From Iris pallida (lineage: Eukaryota > Streptophyta > Magnoliopsida > Asparagales > Iridaceae), in assembly GCA_029216955.1 (NCBI GenBank), contig JANAVB010009598.1, positions 25,228,551 through 25,292,550 of the forward strand: DNA of 64,000 nucleotides, written 5' to 3'. The notes under the pieces are model-generated. The model was not told the origin of the DNA and made no database searches. It saw only the letters and a list, made by a program, of their open reading frames with translations. How positions within the stretch are numbered: the stretch's first letter is position 1; each line of letters begins with the position of its first letter. A program made the translations under genes and the position numbers. Positions 1 through 11,006 of this stretch are shown in pieces.

Positions 1-1162
1 CTCCTGGCTCCGACGCCATCGTCGCGCCTCGGCAGTCGGGCTCGGCGTAGGAGGCCCGGTGCTACCACTCGGTAGCACCCCGGGTGCCCCCCGGCCACTC
101 CCCTCCTCCGCCGGGGCCGGGCGTAGCTCTGCCTGGACTGCTCCCACTCCGGCATGCACACCGCCCGCCGCCCCCCTCACAGAGATGCCACCCCCTCGCC
201 AGAGGCCTCCGCTCCCCCCTGCGTTGGCCGAACTCGGCCACGTCTTCCCTCCTCCCCAGGCTGAGCCCACCCGTCCGCCTTCTCTCCCTCCGTGGCCAAA
301 CTCGGCCACGTCCTCCCTCCCCCCAGTCGAGCCCCCCGATAGCCTGGGATGGCCCCCTTCGCTTCCCTCCAGCGTCGGCATTCCTCTTGTCGCCGACCTC
401 GTCGGCGGCGGCCCCACCCCCTCCTCTCCCCCCTTTGGCGGTTCCCGGTGCATCTCCTCCCCGCGCCACTCTCCCCCAGTGCTTCGGCCTCCGACGTTCC
501 CTCTGGCGCATGCTGGAGGCCCCCCCTCACCGTCGGTGATCGGCCTCCGCCCGGAGGTCGAGCACCCGCTCCCTCCCCCTGACGCCCCCTCCCTTTCTTC
601 TCCGCCCGTCACCTCGCCCGTTTCCTCTCCGGAGGCTGATGGCGCCTTCCTTGAGTCACGCGCCTCCTCGGGAGGTCCGTTCTAACCCCCCTCGAGCTGC
701 ACGTCCCGTCGAGCCCTTCGCCGTAGGCTGAGCTTTCGCCGACGTCAATTTCTCCGTCAGCGGCTTCCTCCGCCGGGTTGGCCAGTGCCGTCAGAGCACC
801 TCGCACCTGCGGCCGACGTCGCTTGGCCCGGCCCTTCCGGCATCCGGCCTCATCCGACGGTGCCCCCGTCCCCCGCCCGACATCCCCGCTGGAGCTCTCC
901 GTCTCCGGCCTCCAACGCCCCCATATCGGCCTCCCGTCCGTCCCTTCCGGCCTCCACCGTCGGTCCCCTGCCCGTGCCCTCCCTTTCCGTTCTATTCCGA
1001 TCGACACCGGCCTCCGCCCCCTCCGTCGCCTCTCCGGGCGACGCGCCGCGGGGGGCCCGAGGCACCTCGTGCCAGCCGTCCCCCTCGTACAGTGCGCTGG
1101 CCCTTTGGGCAGAGCGCCCGCCGCTTCGTTCAGCGTGCCTTCGGGCAGTGCACAGTCCACAT
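1..1162. other. GC-rich, C-rich segment of unknown origin
   Basis: Strongly C-rich sequence on the plus strand with long stop-free stretches on both strands (for example 59-685 plus, 609-1160 minus). The translations are low-complexity Pro/Ser/Arg mixtures with no domain I recognise. Long open frames are expected by chance at this base composition, so I do not call a gene. It passes directly into a 3'-end-like stretch (1163-1378), so it may be the body of a retroposed transcript or of a retroelement whose 5' part lies left of the window. Confidence 0.4.
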
Positions 1163-1200
1163 AGGGCTTCGTGCCCTCACTTCACTGGGCTATCAGCCCA
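1163..1200 (+). other. Two adjacent perfect hairpins
   Basis: The first stem is AGGGC/GCCCT at 1163-1177 with a 5-nt TTCGT loop. The second is TGGGCT/AGCCCA at 1186-1200 with a 3-nt loop. They sit at the junction between the GC-rich segment and the AT-rich 3'-end-like stretch. They may be RNA structure at a retroelement 3' end; function unknown. Confidence 0.5.
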
Positions 1201-1375
1201 CACCCTTTTTTTTGAATTTCGAAATTTCATATTTTTGAAATTTCGATAATTTACCTTTTCAAATTTTACGTTTTCTACTTTGCTCACCAGAGCCTTTTTG
1301 TGTGTTCCGCCTCTGGTAGATTCTGTACTGCTCTGTTTTGAGCCACGTCCTATTTTCAATAAAATGTCTCCTCTG

Positions 1376-1378
<3 letters not shown>
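1201..1378 (+). terminator. 3'-UTR-like stretch with AATAAA
   Basis: AT-rich sequence with an AATAAA polyadenylation hexamer at 1358-1363, about 15 nt before the start of a (TA)n tract. This is the order expected for the 3' end of a retroposed RNA, except that the tail is (TA)n rather than poly(A). Confidence 0.4.

Positions 1379-1462
<84 letters not shown>
1379..1462. repeat. (TA)n microsatellite 1
   Basis: About 42 uninterrupted TA dinucleotides. It separates the 3'-end-like stretch on the left from a SINE-like segment on the right whose 3' end, on the minus strand, also abuts this tract. Confidence 0.99.
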
Positions 1463-1786
1463 CCAAATGCCCGTGGACTAAAGCCGTCGGGATAGAGCCA
1501 CCCAACCAGCACTTGGCCCGGGAGCCGTGGCCACTGCCACCTAGCCGCTCCCTTGGGGGGATTGATCGCGCGACCTCACTCCCCGGTGCCAACGGTCTTA
1601 CCGTTACACTAACGCGCCATTGGCTTGGGTGTCCATTTCTTGAGGCCGCCAGCATGAGACCATGGCCGCCCCGCGACCACCCAGCCATCCCATGCCCACG
1701 AGGGGCTCGAACTTGGGACCTCCCCCAAGTGAGCCCCCCTCCCTAACCACTTGGGCTAGGGAGCTTGGACACACACACACACATTT

Positions 1787-1790
<4 letters not shown>
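1463..1790 (-). mobile_element. tRNA-derived SINE-like element
   Basis: Read on the minus strand, a Pol III A-box-like TAGCCCAAGTGG (plus 1748-1759) lies 34 nt upstream of a B-box-like GTTCGAGCCC (plus 1703-1712), the normal spacing of an internal tRNA promoter. A second, weaker tRNA-like head (TTAGTGTAACGG) follows around plus 1600-1620, so the element may be dimeric. A short (CA)n run lies near the 5' end at about 1768-1783, and the 3' end runs into (TA)n. No known SINE family is assigned. It could be a single SINE, two fused SINEs or a tRNA-like fragment. Confidence 0.5.

Positions 1791-1872
<82 letters not shown>
1791..1872. repeat. (TA)n microsatellite 2
   Basis: About 41 TA units between the SINE-like element and the A-rich 3' tail of the minus-strand LINE. 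Confidence 0.99.
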
Positions 1873-1876
<4 letters not shown>

Positions 1877-3186
1877 ATATTTATTTTTTATTTTTATTTT
1901 TTTTATTTTTTAGGAAATCCAAAACTTTATTGAAGTAATAGGCGCAAAATGTCGAAGCCTATACAAGTAAGCGCGCTCGCACGACAAAAGGGGGAAAAAC
2001 GAAAAGCGCGGGACGCGCACAAAAAAGGGGGCGGGACGGAGCAACGCCGACAGGAAAGACGCGAGAAATCCTGGGGGCGACCAAAACAAGGGCCTCCTAG
2101 AAGACGCGAGAAATCCTGAGGACGGCCTAAACAAGGGCCTCCCAGAACGAGTAGGAGACGTAAGAACAGCGCCTCCTGGCTTTGATGCTTTGTCTGATGA
2201 CCTCTCTGAATAGCTGTGGGGGGGAATTTGGCACCCTTCGTATCTGAATTTGTTCATGTTCTTCCAAAGGACCCAAATACCGACGGCTGCTACGATCTGA
2301 TGTCCGTGGGAGCGGCCCCAGTTGGCTAGGAGATCGTAGAGGCCCCCGGTCGGGTGAACCAGACTAAGTCTATTATGAAGCTTGGACCAAATGCCTACCG
2401 CCAGCTCCTCCGAAAGAAGGATGTGCTCTGCTGATTCCGTGGTATGCTCCTCGCAGCAGTGGCAACGGGAGGCGATGCTGAATCCCATAGATCTGATGAG
2501 GTCGTCAGTCGGAAGCTTGCGACGGAGTGCACGCCAGATAAGGATAGACCATTTGATAGGAATGCAGGTCTGCCAAAACTTGGCATACACGGTATCCGAC
2601 ACCCCGCTGCCTCTGGCCACGATTCTGGCGGAAGCCAAAGTGAATGTTCCACTCGGGTTGGGGGACCATCTCCAAGTGGCGATCGTGTCAGTAACCCGCA
2701 AATTAGCAGCAAGCAGACAGGTAGCCGCTGGTTGGCCTAGCCAATCTCTGACCCTCCTCCAATTCCATCCGGAGCTACCCTCCCATAGATCTCTAATAGC
2801 GCACCCCTGCGGAGTTAGAATGTTGGGGTGTATGGTGTCTTCTCCAAGCCATCGCTCCAGACAAGCCGATGAGCAACCGTCGCCCAACTAGAGACGGATC
2901 AGGGGTTCCGTGGTGATGCGGCCCCGAATTATACAGCACCATGATGCCGAGAATCTGTTGTTAGTGACCGCCTCCGACAGATGGGAGAATTTGGAGTACC
3001 TAGCTCTCATGAACTTCGTCCATAACGAGACCTCGGTACGCAACTTCCACCACAACTTCATGGAACAGGCGTCTACGATGTGGGCAAGTCTGCTAAAACC
3101 CAGACCTCCTTCTTCTGTGGGTTTGGCCATAGTCTCCCAACCGGCCTAGTGATGTTTGTCCCTGCCGTCGCTATGTCCCCAAAAAA
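1873..3186 (-). mobile_element. 5'-truncated LINE (non-LTR retrotransposon)
   Basis: Minus-strand element. Its 3' end is an irregular A-rich tail (plus 1873-1912, T-rich on plus) just after an AATAAA hexamer (complement near 1929-1934). The coding part is the C-terminal end of a plant LINE ORF2. The 5' end stops near 3186 at another (TA)n tract, as expected for 5' truncation during target-primed reverse transcription. I find no target-site duplication because both flanks are (TA)n. The 3' UTR holds a 45-bp tandem duplication near 2058-2147. Confidence 0.85.
1910..3130 (-). pseudogene. LINE ORF2 C-terminal fragment (RT tail and zf-RVT)
   Basis: The reading frame runs from 3130 down to about 2190 and then into UTR-like sequence. 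The N-terminal part has the post-RT motif EEGGLGFSRL and the W-rich stretch typical of plant LINE ORF2. The C-terminal part resembles the plant zf-RVT domain, with a CHCC...H cluster (near plus 2420-2470) and a WVLWKNMNKFRYEG-type motif. One in-frame TAG at 2888-2890 splits it; both halves are in the same frame. The endonuclease and catalytic RT core are absent. It cannot encode an active protein. Confidence 0.85.
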
Positions 3187-3231
3187 TATATATATATTAC
3201 AATATATATATATATATTACAATATATATTG

Positions 3232-3302
<71 letters not shown>
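3187..3302. repeat. (TA)n microsatellite 3, interrupted
   Basis: The tract contains ATTACAAT interruptions at about 3196-3235, then a pure TA run to 3302. It directly abuts the truncated 5' end of the LINE. The following 110 bp (3303-3413) is AT-rich with no recognisable feature. Confidence 0.95.
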
Positions 3303-3305
<3 letters not shown>

Positions 3306-3409
3306 AGGTTATCACAAAAAAGCAATATACGTATATTATAAACCTATTTTATGCATCTATTTATTATATACATGTGTAAACAAACTTGATGTATGCAAAT
3401 TAGCTAAAA

Positions 3410-3413
<4 letters not shown>

Positions 3414-3498
<85 letters not shown>
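3414..3498. repeat. (TA)n microsatellite 4
   Basis: About 41 TA units. Confidence 0.98.
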
Positions 3499-3499
<1 letters not shown>

Positions 3500-4542
3500 A
3501 TTGATACAAGTGGTGTATAAATACGTGTCTTATATTTTTATATATGTTAAATGCATTATTGAATATATATGATATGTACTCTACTTATGTATATAAGGAA
3601 AACTATTCTTATAAACCTAATAAGGACTTGCCTCTAAGTAGGGATGTGTATGCATATATTGTGTGATGATACTTGGTTATTTGTTTGGGTTGGTAGAATT
3701 TTTATGGACCATGGCACCACTAGCATGGTTAGACCTGATTGGACCTTGGTTCCGCAGTCTCAGCACGACATTGAACAAACTCAATGCAAGTATACCTTGC
3801 CAATATGATTTACAGTATTTACATGCTTGTTTTCCTTATCAGTCTTTCACTTTGGATATATTGCTACATGATTCACCTGCTCTCATCTGTATGCTTACAA
3901 GATTATATACCTGCTAACACATAGACATGATACACGAATTTATATTGCATGGCATATAGGTGACTCGTTTACGATCTTTGAATGTTTACTTGATGATTAT
4001 TTTCCTGTGTACATGTTCGACTGGATTTCTGGACTTATCATTTGTTAGAGTCGGACTTGACGTGTCGTGGATGCGATACGGATAATATCATTGGGTGGTG
4101 AGGACAGTCACTTGGTGTAGGGGCTACGAGTAGTGTTCACTTTGATTTTGCTGTATGACGAGCGCCCGGAGGGAGTGCCACTGCACGAGTACCCATAGAC
4201 AACCCCTGCGTCTAACGTTGTCTTCAAGTGCATTTCACACATACTAGTTAGCATGTCTAGTAGTATTGTTACTTGATCACCTGTTATCACTTGGATTACA
4301 TGTCTACTTCCTTCACACGTTATTTATTGTACTTTATTTCGGCATGTATATTATGTATCTTGCTACGTCCCTCTGAAGACCTAGTTTTCTTTCAGGTATA
4401 TGCTGAGATCTGACATAGAATATTGGGGATACTTCTTCGGGATTCAGGTATTGATTGATGATGCCATCTTAATCTATCATTTGCGATTATTTTTCATTGC
4501 CACATGGCCTGGTCTTCCATATTTTAGGATTGGGGTGTGACA
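3499..4542 (+). repeat. Possible old solo LTR or LTR fragment
   Basis: Noncoding, no ORF above 85 codons. The right end reads GGATTGGGGTGTGACA at 4527-4542, resembling the 3' terminus of plant Ty3/gypsy LTRs; the other two noncoding elements in this window also end in GTGACA or ATGACA. I see no second copy, no matching 5' terminus and no PBS, so this rests on the terminal motif alone. The next 150 bp to 4692 shows nothing recognisable. Confidence 0.25.
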
Positions 4543-4692
4543 ATACATCTTCTTTCTTTTAGTTAACTCTGATAGGACTCCGATGTTGATCGCATATAGA
4601 TCTCTCGGAGAGAACGCTGGAATTATTCTTTATTTCTTTCTTTCTTTTGTATATATGTTAATACATTCAGATCAAAACTATCAGAGGATGAT

Positions 4693-4956
4693 GACCATGA
4701 ACATGAATTGTTTGGTCTATATAAGACTTCTAGAACATTATTGTTCGAAGCAAACCATATGTGGTATTTTGAAAGACTTCTTGAACATAATTATTGTTCG
4801 AAGCATACCATAAACATCTAGTGTTTGGTATTTACCTACGACTTCTGGAACATCATTGTTCGAAGCATACCATGAACAAGGTTTGTTTGGTATAAATAGA
4901 CTTCTGAAACATCATTGTTTGAAGCATACACTATGAACATGAATTGTTTGCTGATT
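4693..4956 (+). repeat. ~60-bp tandem repeats with heat-shock-element cores
   Basis: About 4.5 diverged copies of a roughly 60-bp unit, with boundaries near 4693, 4753, 4806, 4868 and 4927. Each unit has the order CTTCTnGAAC, an AT spacer, TTGTTCGAAGCA and then an ACCAT-GTTTGG part. The first three carry a perfect TTCnnGAA core (4728-4735, 4778-4785, 4843-4850); the fourth is degenerate (4902-4909). GAACA/TGTTC inverted arms recur. The array lies directly upstream of copia-1 gag. Confidence 0.8.
4891..4898 (+). promoter_or_regulatory. TATA box upstream of copia-1 gag
   Basis: TATAAATA lies about 40-160 bp downstream of the three perfect TTCnnGAA cores and 106 bp upstream of the gag ATG at 5004. 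A weaker TATA-like CTATATAAG occurs in the first repeat near 4718. Confidence 0.5.
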
Positions 4957-5003
4957 TACCAAGTTCTTATGTTAACTTGTTATTATTGATCTTATACAGC
5001 AAT

Positions 5004-6003
5004 ATGTCGAGCCTCACAAAGCATGATTTCAAGCCTCTAAACTTAGAAGGCCAGAACTTTCTCGACTGGAGATTGGATGTTGAATTGCACCTTCAAGCCA
5101 AAAGCTTAGGTGACGTAATTGTGGCTGATAAGTCAATATTTGCACAAGATAAAGCGAAGGCTTTAATTTTTCTAAGGCACCATATTCATGATGATCTCAA
5201 GGATGAATACTTAACAGTCAAGGACCCCCTGGTGCTATAGAATTCTCTAGCTGAGAGATATGATCACCAGAAAATGGTCATACTACCAGGTGCACTCCAC
5301 GAATGGCTCAATCTACGTTTCTAAGATTATAAGACAGTTGCAGCCTATAATTTAGCTATATTCAGGATTACTTCACAATTGAAGTTATGTGGTGAAGAAG
5401 TGACAGAGCATTCCATGCTAGAGAAAACATTCACCACATTTCATGCGACTAATATAACCCTACAACAGACGTATAAGGAGCAAAATTTTAGAACGTATTC
5501 CGAACTCATTGTTGTTTTACTTATGGCCGAGAAAAATAATGAGTTATTGATCAGAAACCACACTAGTAGACCAACTGGGTCTGTACCAATTCCAGCTGAA
5601 GTGAATGCGACTAGTGCTCGGCAAAATATTAGGAGTCGAAGAAATCACAGAGGTAGAGGGCATGGATGCCGTGGAAGCCAAAGAAATGGCTATAATCCGG
5701 GTCCAAGGAATGATACATAGTTTTAAAATAAAGGATTTAATCATCTAAGAAATAATTCCCAAATTCCCAATCCAGCTACTCCAACTGATATTTATAAATG
5801 TTGTAGAAGGGCTGGTCATTAGATGCGAAACTGTCGCACCTCACAAAAGAAGGTAGATGAGTATGAAGCCTCAAAGGGTGTGGAGACTAACCTCATGGAG
5901 AGTACAACACACATGGATTTTAATGATTTCTTCCAAGATAAGGATGGAAATACAATTTTAGAAGACCAGTTCAATGCCATAATAGGCAAAGTCAATGAAT
6001 AGT
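5004..6003 (+). pseudogene. Copia-1 gag
   Basis: Starts at ATG 5004. The N-terminus (FKPLNLEGQNFLDWRLDVE) is the copia Gag pattern of a conserved W after an LxGxNF motif. An in-frame stop follows at about 5238, another near 5322, then the frame reopens with an Arg/Gly-rich basic tail (5620-5720). The CCHC zinc knuckle lies near 5790-5845, but the first Cys position is Tyr and a TAG stop follows the His. This is structural capsid protein in an intact element; here it is nonfunctional. Confidence 0.8.
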
Positions 6004-6183
6004 TATTTTATTCTTATTTAAGTTTATTTACTTTCCACTTTATATGATCAATAGTCTAGGTAGTTTACTTTCTTTGAAGCAGTTTTATTTAGATTTAGAT
6101 CAAGTTGTAATAATTGACAATATGCCAAGTTTAAATATTTAGTAGCATATTAATATATTATTTATTTTTGTTTATCTTTGAAA
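6004..6183 (+). other. AT-rich gag-pol spacer, possible intron
   Basis: About 180 bp of AT-rich noncoding sequence between the gag stop and the start of protease. It ends in a pyrimidine-rich run and AAAG just before ATGGACAATGATGATGG. It could be a subgenomic splicing intron for pol expression or simply a spacer; no comparison copy is available here. Confidence 0.3.
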
Positions 6184-7562
6184 GGTATGGACAATGATGA
6201 TGGCATATGCTTGATAAATAGTACAACAACTCATACTATATTAAAAACTAGTAAGTTTTTCATAACATAAGCCTCAAACACTGCCAAGGTGACCACCATT
6301 GCTGGACCTGTACATATTATAGAAGGTTATGGTAAGACCGATGTTGTGTTGCCAAATGGAACATATTTAGTCATTCGAAATGCATTATTCTCTAGTAGAT
6401 CTAATAGATTGAATGAACGAATTTCATGTTGAAACCATGAACGATGATAGCAAAGAGTATCATTGTATCACCTCTAATGTTGGAAGCAATAAGCTCACAT
6501 TAGAAAAGTGCAAGTTAATCTCCTCGGGGCTATATCAAAGTACTCTGAATGTAGTAGAATCTCACCCCATCACTAGCAAAAGGCTAAAGGATCCAAGGAA
6601 TCTAACCCTTTGGCATGACAGATTGGGTCATCCAAGATCGACTATGTTGAGAAAGATTATCAACAATACCAATGGGCATGCTTTATCATACCAAAGTCTT
6701 TCCTTTCTTATTGAACATTTGTGTGTAGCTTGTTCACAGGGTAAACTCATTATAAGACCTTCACTTCTCAAAATAGCTTCTGAATCATCACCATTCCTTC
6801 AGAGAATACAAGGTGATATTTGTGAACCAATCGATCATGCTAGCGAACCTTTCAGGTATTTTACGGTTCTAATAGATGCTTCTAGTCGATGGTCAAATGT
6901 TTCCTTACTCTCATCTAGAAATTTTGCCTTCTCCAAGCTACTTTCTCAGTTGATTAAACTTAAGACTCATTTTCCTTACCAACATGTTAGAACGATTCGA
7001 CTTGATAATGCAGCTGAGTTCATTTCTCATACTTATGATGACTATTGTGCTTCCGTAGGAATAGAAGTTGAATATTTTGTCCCTTATGTTCATACCCAAA
7101 ATGGTTTAGCAAAGTCATTGATTAAGCGCTTTCAGCACATAGCAGGGCCTTTACTCCTGCAATCAAACTTACCCATTTCAGCTTGGGGACATGCCATATT
7201 ACATGTTGCTAAGTTGATCATTGTTAGGACAATTGCATATCATGAATTTTTACCATCACAACTGGTGACAGGCCAACCTAATCCCTCTCATTTGCGTAAT
7301 TTTGGTTATGTTGTTTATGTTCCTATTCCCCCTCCCTCGACGCTCTAAAATGGGACCTCAACGTCGTTTAGGAATTTATATTGGTTTTGATTCACCCTCA
7401 ATCATTAGATATTTGGAACCTTTAACTGGTGATGTTTTTACTGCTAGATTCGCAGACAACCATTTTGATGAGACTTTATTCCCACCGTTAGGGAAAGATA
7501 AGAAAAAAAAGAATGTTCTTACAGAACCATTCTTCACAAATAAATGGCATGAATTATCGTAG
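6184..7562 (+). pseudogene. Copia-1 protease and integrase
   Basis: Protease begins near 6187; its active-site block reads CLINSTTTHTI, so the expected catalytic Asp is Asn. After a frameshift near 6400 the frame 6413-7348 carries the GAG-pre-integrase LWHDRLGHP motif and the integrase core: first Asp in GDICEP, second Asp in RLDNAAEF, but the third position reads GLAKSL, where copia integrases have Glu. The zinc-finger Cys pair reads CVAC. A frameshift near 7310 moves the C-terminal part into 7302-7562. Catalytic losses in both enzymes make this inactive. Confidence 0.85.
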
Positions 7563-8707
7563 GATAATCCCACTCTGTCTCATATAGATCCTTGTAATAC
7601 TCAATATGAAATTGAGGTACGAAGGATATTGCATCTACAAGAGATTGCAAATCAAATGATGCTAGATGCATTTACTAATGCATCTAAAGTGATTAAATCA
7701 CATGTGACCGCTGCAAATGTGCCAGCTCGAATTGATATCCACATAGGAAAAAATAGTAGAGTGGCTAATGAATCTACTGCACGCCAGAAGCGTGGTAGAC
7801 CTATAGGTTCGAAGGACTTAGTCCCTAGAAAAAGAAAATGCCCAAGTAACGCTCTTAAGGAGGTTACACATAAACGCTCAAGAAGAGGTTATGAATTACA
7901 GATCCATACTCTCTCAAAACCCAGAAGAGGTTATTGTCTTAGAAAAGACATAAGCCCAAGAGGAGGCTCAGGTACCTGAAAGCAAAGAGATCTCTATGTT
8001 TTATACATATACAAGAGAGGTATGAGATCGCAAAGATATAACAGTAGATGAGATATTCTCATTCTCAGTAGCTACTAAAATATCTAAGGGCATTGATAAC
8101 ACTGAACCACGTAGCATCGATGAATGTCGACAAAGAAAAGGATAGCCAAAATAGAATGATGCTATTCAAGCAGAATTGGATTCTCTTAATAAACGTGGAG
8201 TGTTCAGACCTATAGTACAAACACCAAAAGATGTTAGACCTGTGGGTCACAAGTGGGTGTTTGTAAGAAAGCAAAATGAAAAGAATGAAATTGCTCGATT
8301 TAAGGCACGATTAGTGGCACAAGGGTTTTCTCAGAGACCCAAGATTGATTACAAAGAGACATATTCTCCCGTAATAGATGCAACAACGTTCCATTATTTG
8401 ATAAGTTTGACAGTTGAGAAAAGTTGGACATGAGACTTATGGACGTTGTAATAGCCTATCTATGTGGTGATTTACATAAAGATATCTATATAAAAATCCC
8501 AGATGGATTTAACCTACCCAGCTCAAAAGCTAAGAATATGCATTCCATAAAGATAAGACGTTAATTGCACGGTTTGAAACAATCCCGAAGGATGTGGTGC
8601 AACCGTCTTAGTGAATATATGAAAAGGAAGGGATATGAGAATAATTCTATATGCCCATGTGTCTTCATAAAAAAAAAAATCTAAGGAGGGTTTCTCTATA
8701 GTTGCAG

Positions 8708-8709
<2 letters not shown>
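7563..8709 (+). pseudogene. Copia-1 integrase tail and reverse transcriptase fragment
   Basis: A basic linker (KRGRPIGSKD, near 7790) leads into RT. The RT N-terminal motif HKWVFVRKQNEKNEIARFKA lies in 8176-8433, followed by a frameshift and a DVVIAYLCGDLHKDIY block (the VxxAYLxG motif). Several stops follow. Translation ends in FSIVAVN at the (TA)n tract, exactly where the copia YVDD catalytic motif should begin. Confidence 0.85.
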
Positions 8710-8795
<86 letters not shown>

Positions 8796-8802
8796 TATAT
8801 AT
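8710..8802. repeat. (TA)n microsatellite 5
   Basis: About 45 TA units with one AAAT interruption near 8791. It truncates copia-1 RT. Confidence 0.98.
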
Positions 8803-9388
8803 ACTTCTTTTATAATTGGAAGGAATAAGTCGCTTTCACGTGACATTGAATCCATCCAACTAGTATGTATTATGTCTCCACATGCTGATTATTAAAATCA
8901 GGAAACTTTGACACACATACACATATATATAAACTAGTCAAGTGCGATATCTTGATATCTTCACATGTCGCACGTAAAAAATTGATCATATTGAAAATTT
9001 ATATAGAAATTTAAATTATATTAAAAAATTTTAAATATAATTTTATTTTATTTTAATTAAAACTTGTTATAGATATATTTTTAGAATCCATATATGTCAA
9101 AGTACCATATAACTACATCAAATAGAATTTGAATATATTTTAATTTGGATTTTTTATAGATATTTTTCTAGGATATAGATATATGTTTAGGAAGTTAAAA
9201 GGGTTCTAGAATATATTTTTTATGCGAGAAGTATATATATGGTGGTTGGTAGATTTTTTATATATATAAACTTAATGATATGAGGATATACATATGGCAT
9301 AGATGGCTCCGCCTAATCCAACAATCGAGGATGATAGGGCTCGACGGACATGGCTCCAGATCATGACCTATATAAAATATATATATAT
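8803..9388. other. AT-rich region without recognisable features
   Basis: Very AT-rich, no ORF above 62 codons, no domain, no inverted termini seen. Short TA runs occur at 8924-8930 and 9370-9388. Confidence 0.6.
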
Positions 9389-9490
9389 ATGGTAGTGCGG
9401 GAGACCGCCGGAGAACAGGTCTCGGGTTCGAATCCCCCCTGGGCGGCTGGGTGACTTTGAGCCACGACCCAGCTTGGAGAAAAGACACCT

Positions 9491-9491
<1 letters not shown>
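9389..9491 (+). mobile_element. Short tRNA-like SINE fragment
   Basis: A perfect Pol III B-box match GGTTCGAATCC lies at 9425-9435. A weak A-box-like region (TGGTAGTGCGGGAG) starts 36 nt upstream. The 3' side ends in AAAAGACACCTCA and then (TA)n. Both ends abut TA runs. No tRNA cloverleaf or anticodon arm can be traced, so I do not call a tRNA gene. Confidence 0.5.

Positions 9492-9492
<1 letters not shown>

Positions 9493-9552
<60 letters not shown>
9493..9552. repeat. (TA)n microsatellite 6
   Basis: About 30 TA units. Confidence 0.98.
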
Positions 9553-9554
<2 letters not shown>

Positions 9555-9650
9555 GGATCAAAAGTCTTGCCCGTTCGATCCAATGGTCGAGGGCAACAGA
9601 GCTCTCGCGGGGCTCCGCAGACAGGGCATCCGGACCTCTCTCTCTCTCTC

Positions 9651-9654
<4 letters not shown>
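9553..9654. mobile_element. (TA)n-bounded segment, copy 1 of a pair
   Basis: A GC-rich 102-bp segment with (TA)n on both sides and a (CT)n run at its right end. Its middle (TTCGATCCAATGG to GGGCTCCG) aligns without large gaps to the middle of the segment at 9720-9861, suggesting one repeat family. It may be a short element that targets TA microsatellites, or a SINE fragment; coding capacity none. Confidence 0.35.

Positions 9655-9719
<65 letters not shown>
9655..9719. repeat. (TA)n microsatellite 7
   Basis: About 32 TA units. Confidence 0.98.
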
Positions 9720-9966
<247 letters not shown>

Positions 9967-10099
9967 GGCGGCGTGTAAACCCCCTGAATTTTTGAAATCA
10001 TTTTTTAAATGAATTATTTGACCTAAATAGTGATTTTGGCTTTGTAGATATTTTAAATTAACATATTTTTATTTATAGAGGTTTTATTTATAGGGAATA

Positions 10100-10380
<281 letters not shown>

Positions 10381-11006
10381 TGCAAATTCAGATTGGGGAA
10401 GGGGTTTAGTGAAACTCCAACTTTTCAAACCAAACAACTAGGCAACAAATCGATCTCCCCTCAGGATTCAAACGTGAGTTATCATCTAATCTCAATTTCG
10501 ATCTTATCAACTTTATGTATATATATAGAAAGGATCATTGGTTCACCCTTCCTCCAAACCTAATCTATCCCTGTTTTCCGCTCGTAAAGTTAGCCGTCAA
10601 GAGACCCAGAGCAGGGCCTTCAACTTCTCACTAACAGGTACCCTGCTATCAACCCTTAAATCCTTGTTTCCATATTAATCATGAATCTAGTTCAACTGTA
10701 ACATTGGTATTTGCTTTAATGTCTAAGAGGTTTCAATTAGCCTATGTTATGAGAATATGGTGTTCATGGAGTCGAGTAGGACCTGGAGTAGAGATCAGTA
10801 GACAAACTCATGTGTCGGACCATAGTAGGGACACTTGTTCTGTTTCCAGAGCTGTATGCATCTGATACCAACCCTTAGTATAGGAAAAATTGCTGATTTT
10901 ATCTTGAGTATGTTTTAGGAGGTTATAGGTGATGGAACTGGGGATTCCCAGGACCTTTTCTTTGGTGTGCGTATTGATCGATAGAAAGTTAAAAAGATCT
11001 AATACG
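10381..11006. other. Region without recognisable coding features
   Basis: Moderate base composition, no ORF of note, no repeat boundary found. It looks less AT-rich than its surroundings and could be host intergenic or UTR sequence, but I cannot support a gene. Confidence 0.4.

Larger units (their letters stand above)
4950..8709 (+). mobile_element. Copia-1: decayed Ty1/copia element, truncated
   Basis: The order gag, protease, integrase, reverse transcriptase is that of Ty1/copia (Pseudoviridae-type) elements. The copy has many stops and frameshifts. The 3' end is lost where RT meets a (TA)n tract at 8710, so RNase H, PPT and 3' LTR are absent. I see no tRNA-Met-type PBS between the repeat array and gag, so the 5' boundary is uncertain. 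Confidence 0.9.

Noticed and set aside
59..1160. Long overlapping ORFs on both strands of the GC-rich first kilobase
   Set aside because: High GC with few stop codons gives open frames by chance; the products are low-complexity and overlap on both strands, with no domain.
1177..1512. ORFs made of repeating Ile-Tyr (also at 1280, 1662, 3080, 8523, 9368-10385, 32004)
   Set aside because: They are translations of (TA)n microsatellites, not proteins.
3663..3917. 84-codon ORF in the possible old LTR
   Set aside because: No ATG context or similarity; length is compatible with chance.
9425..9435. A tRNA gene
   Set aside because: A perfect B box is present, but I find no matching acceptor stem or anticodon arm, so only a tRNA-derived fragment is supported.
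10381..11006. Possible 5' UTR or exon of a host gene
   Set aside because: Composition looks gene-like in places, but no open frame, splice pair or domain supports it.
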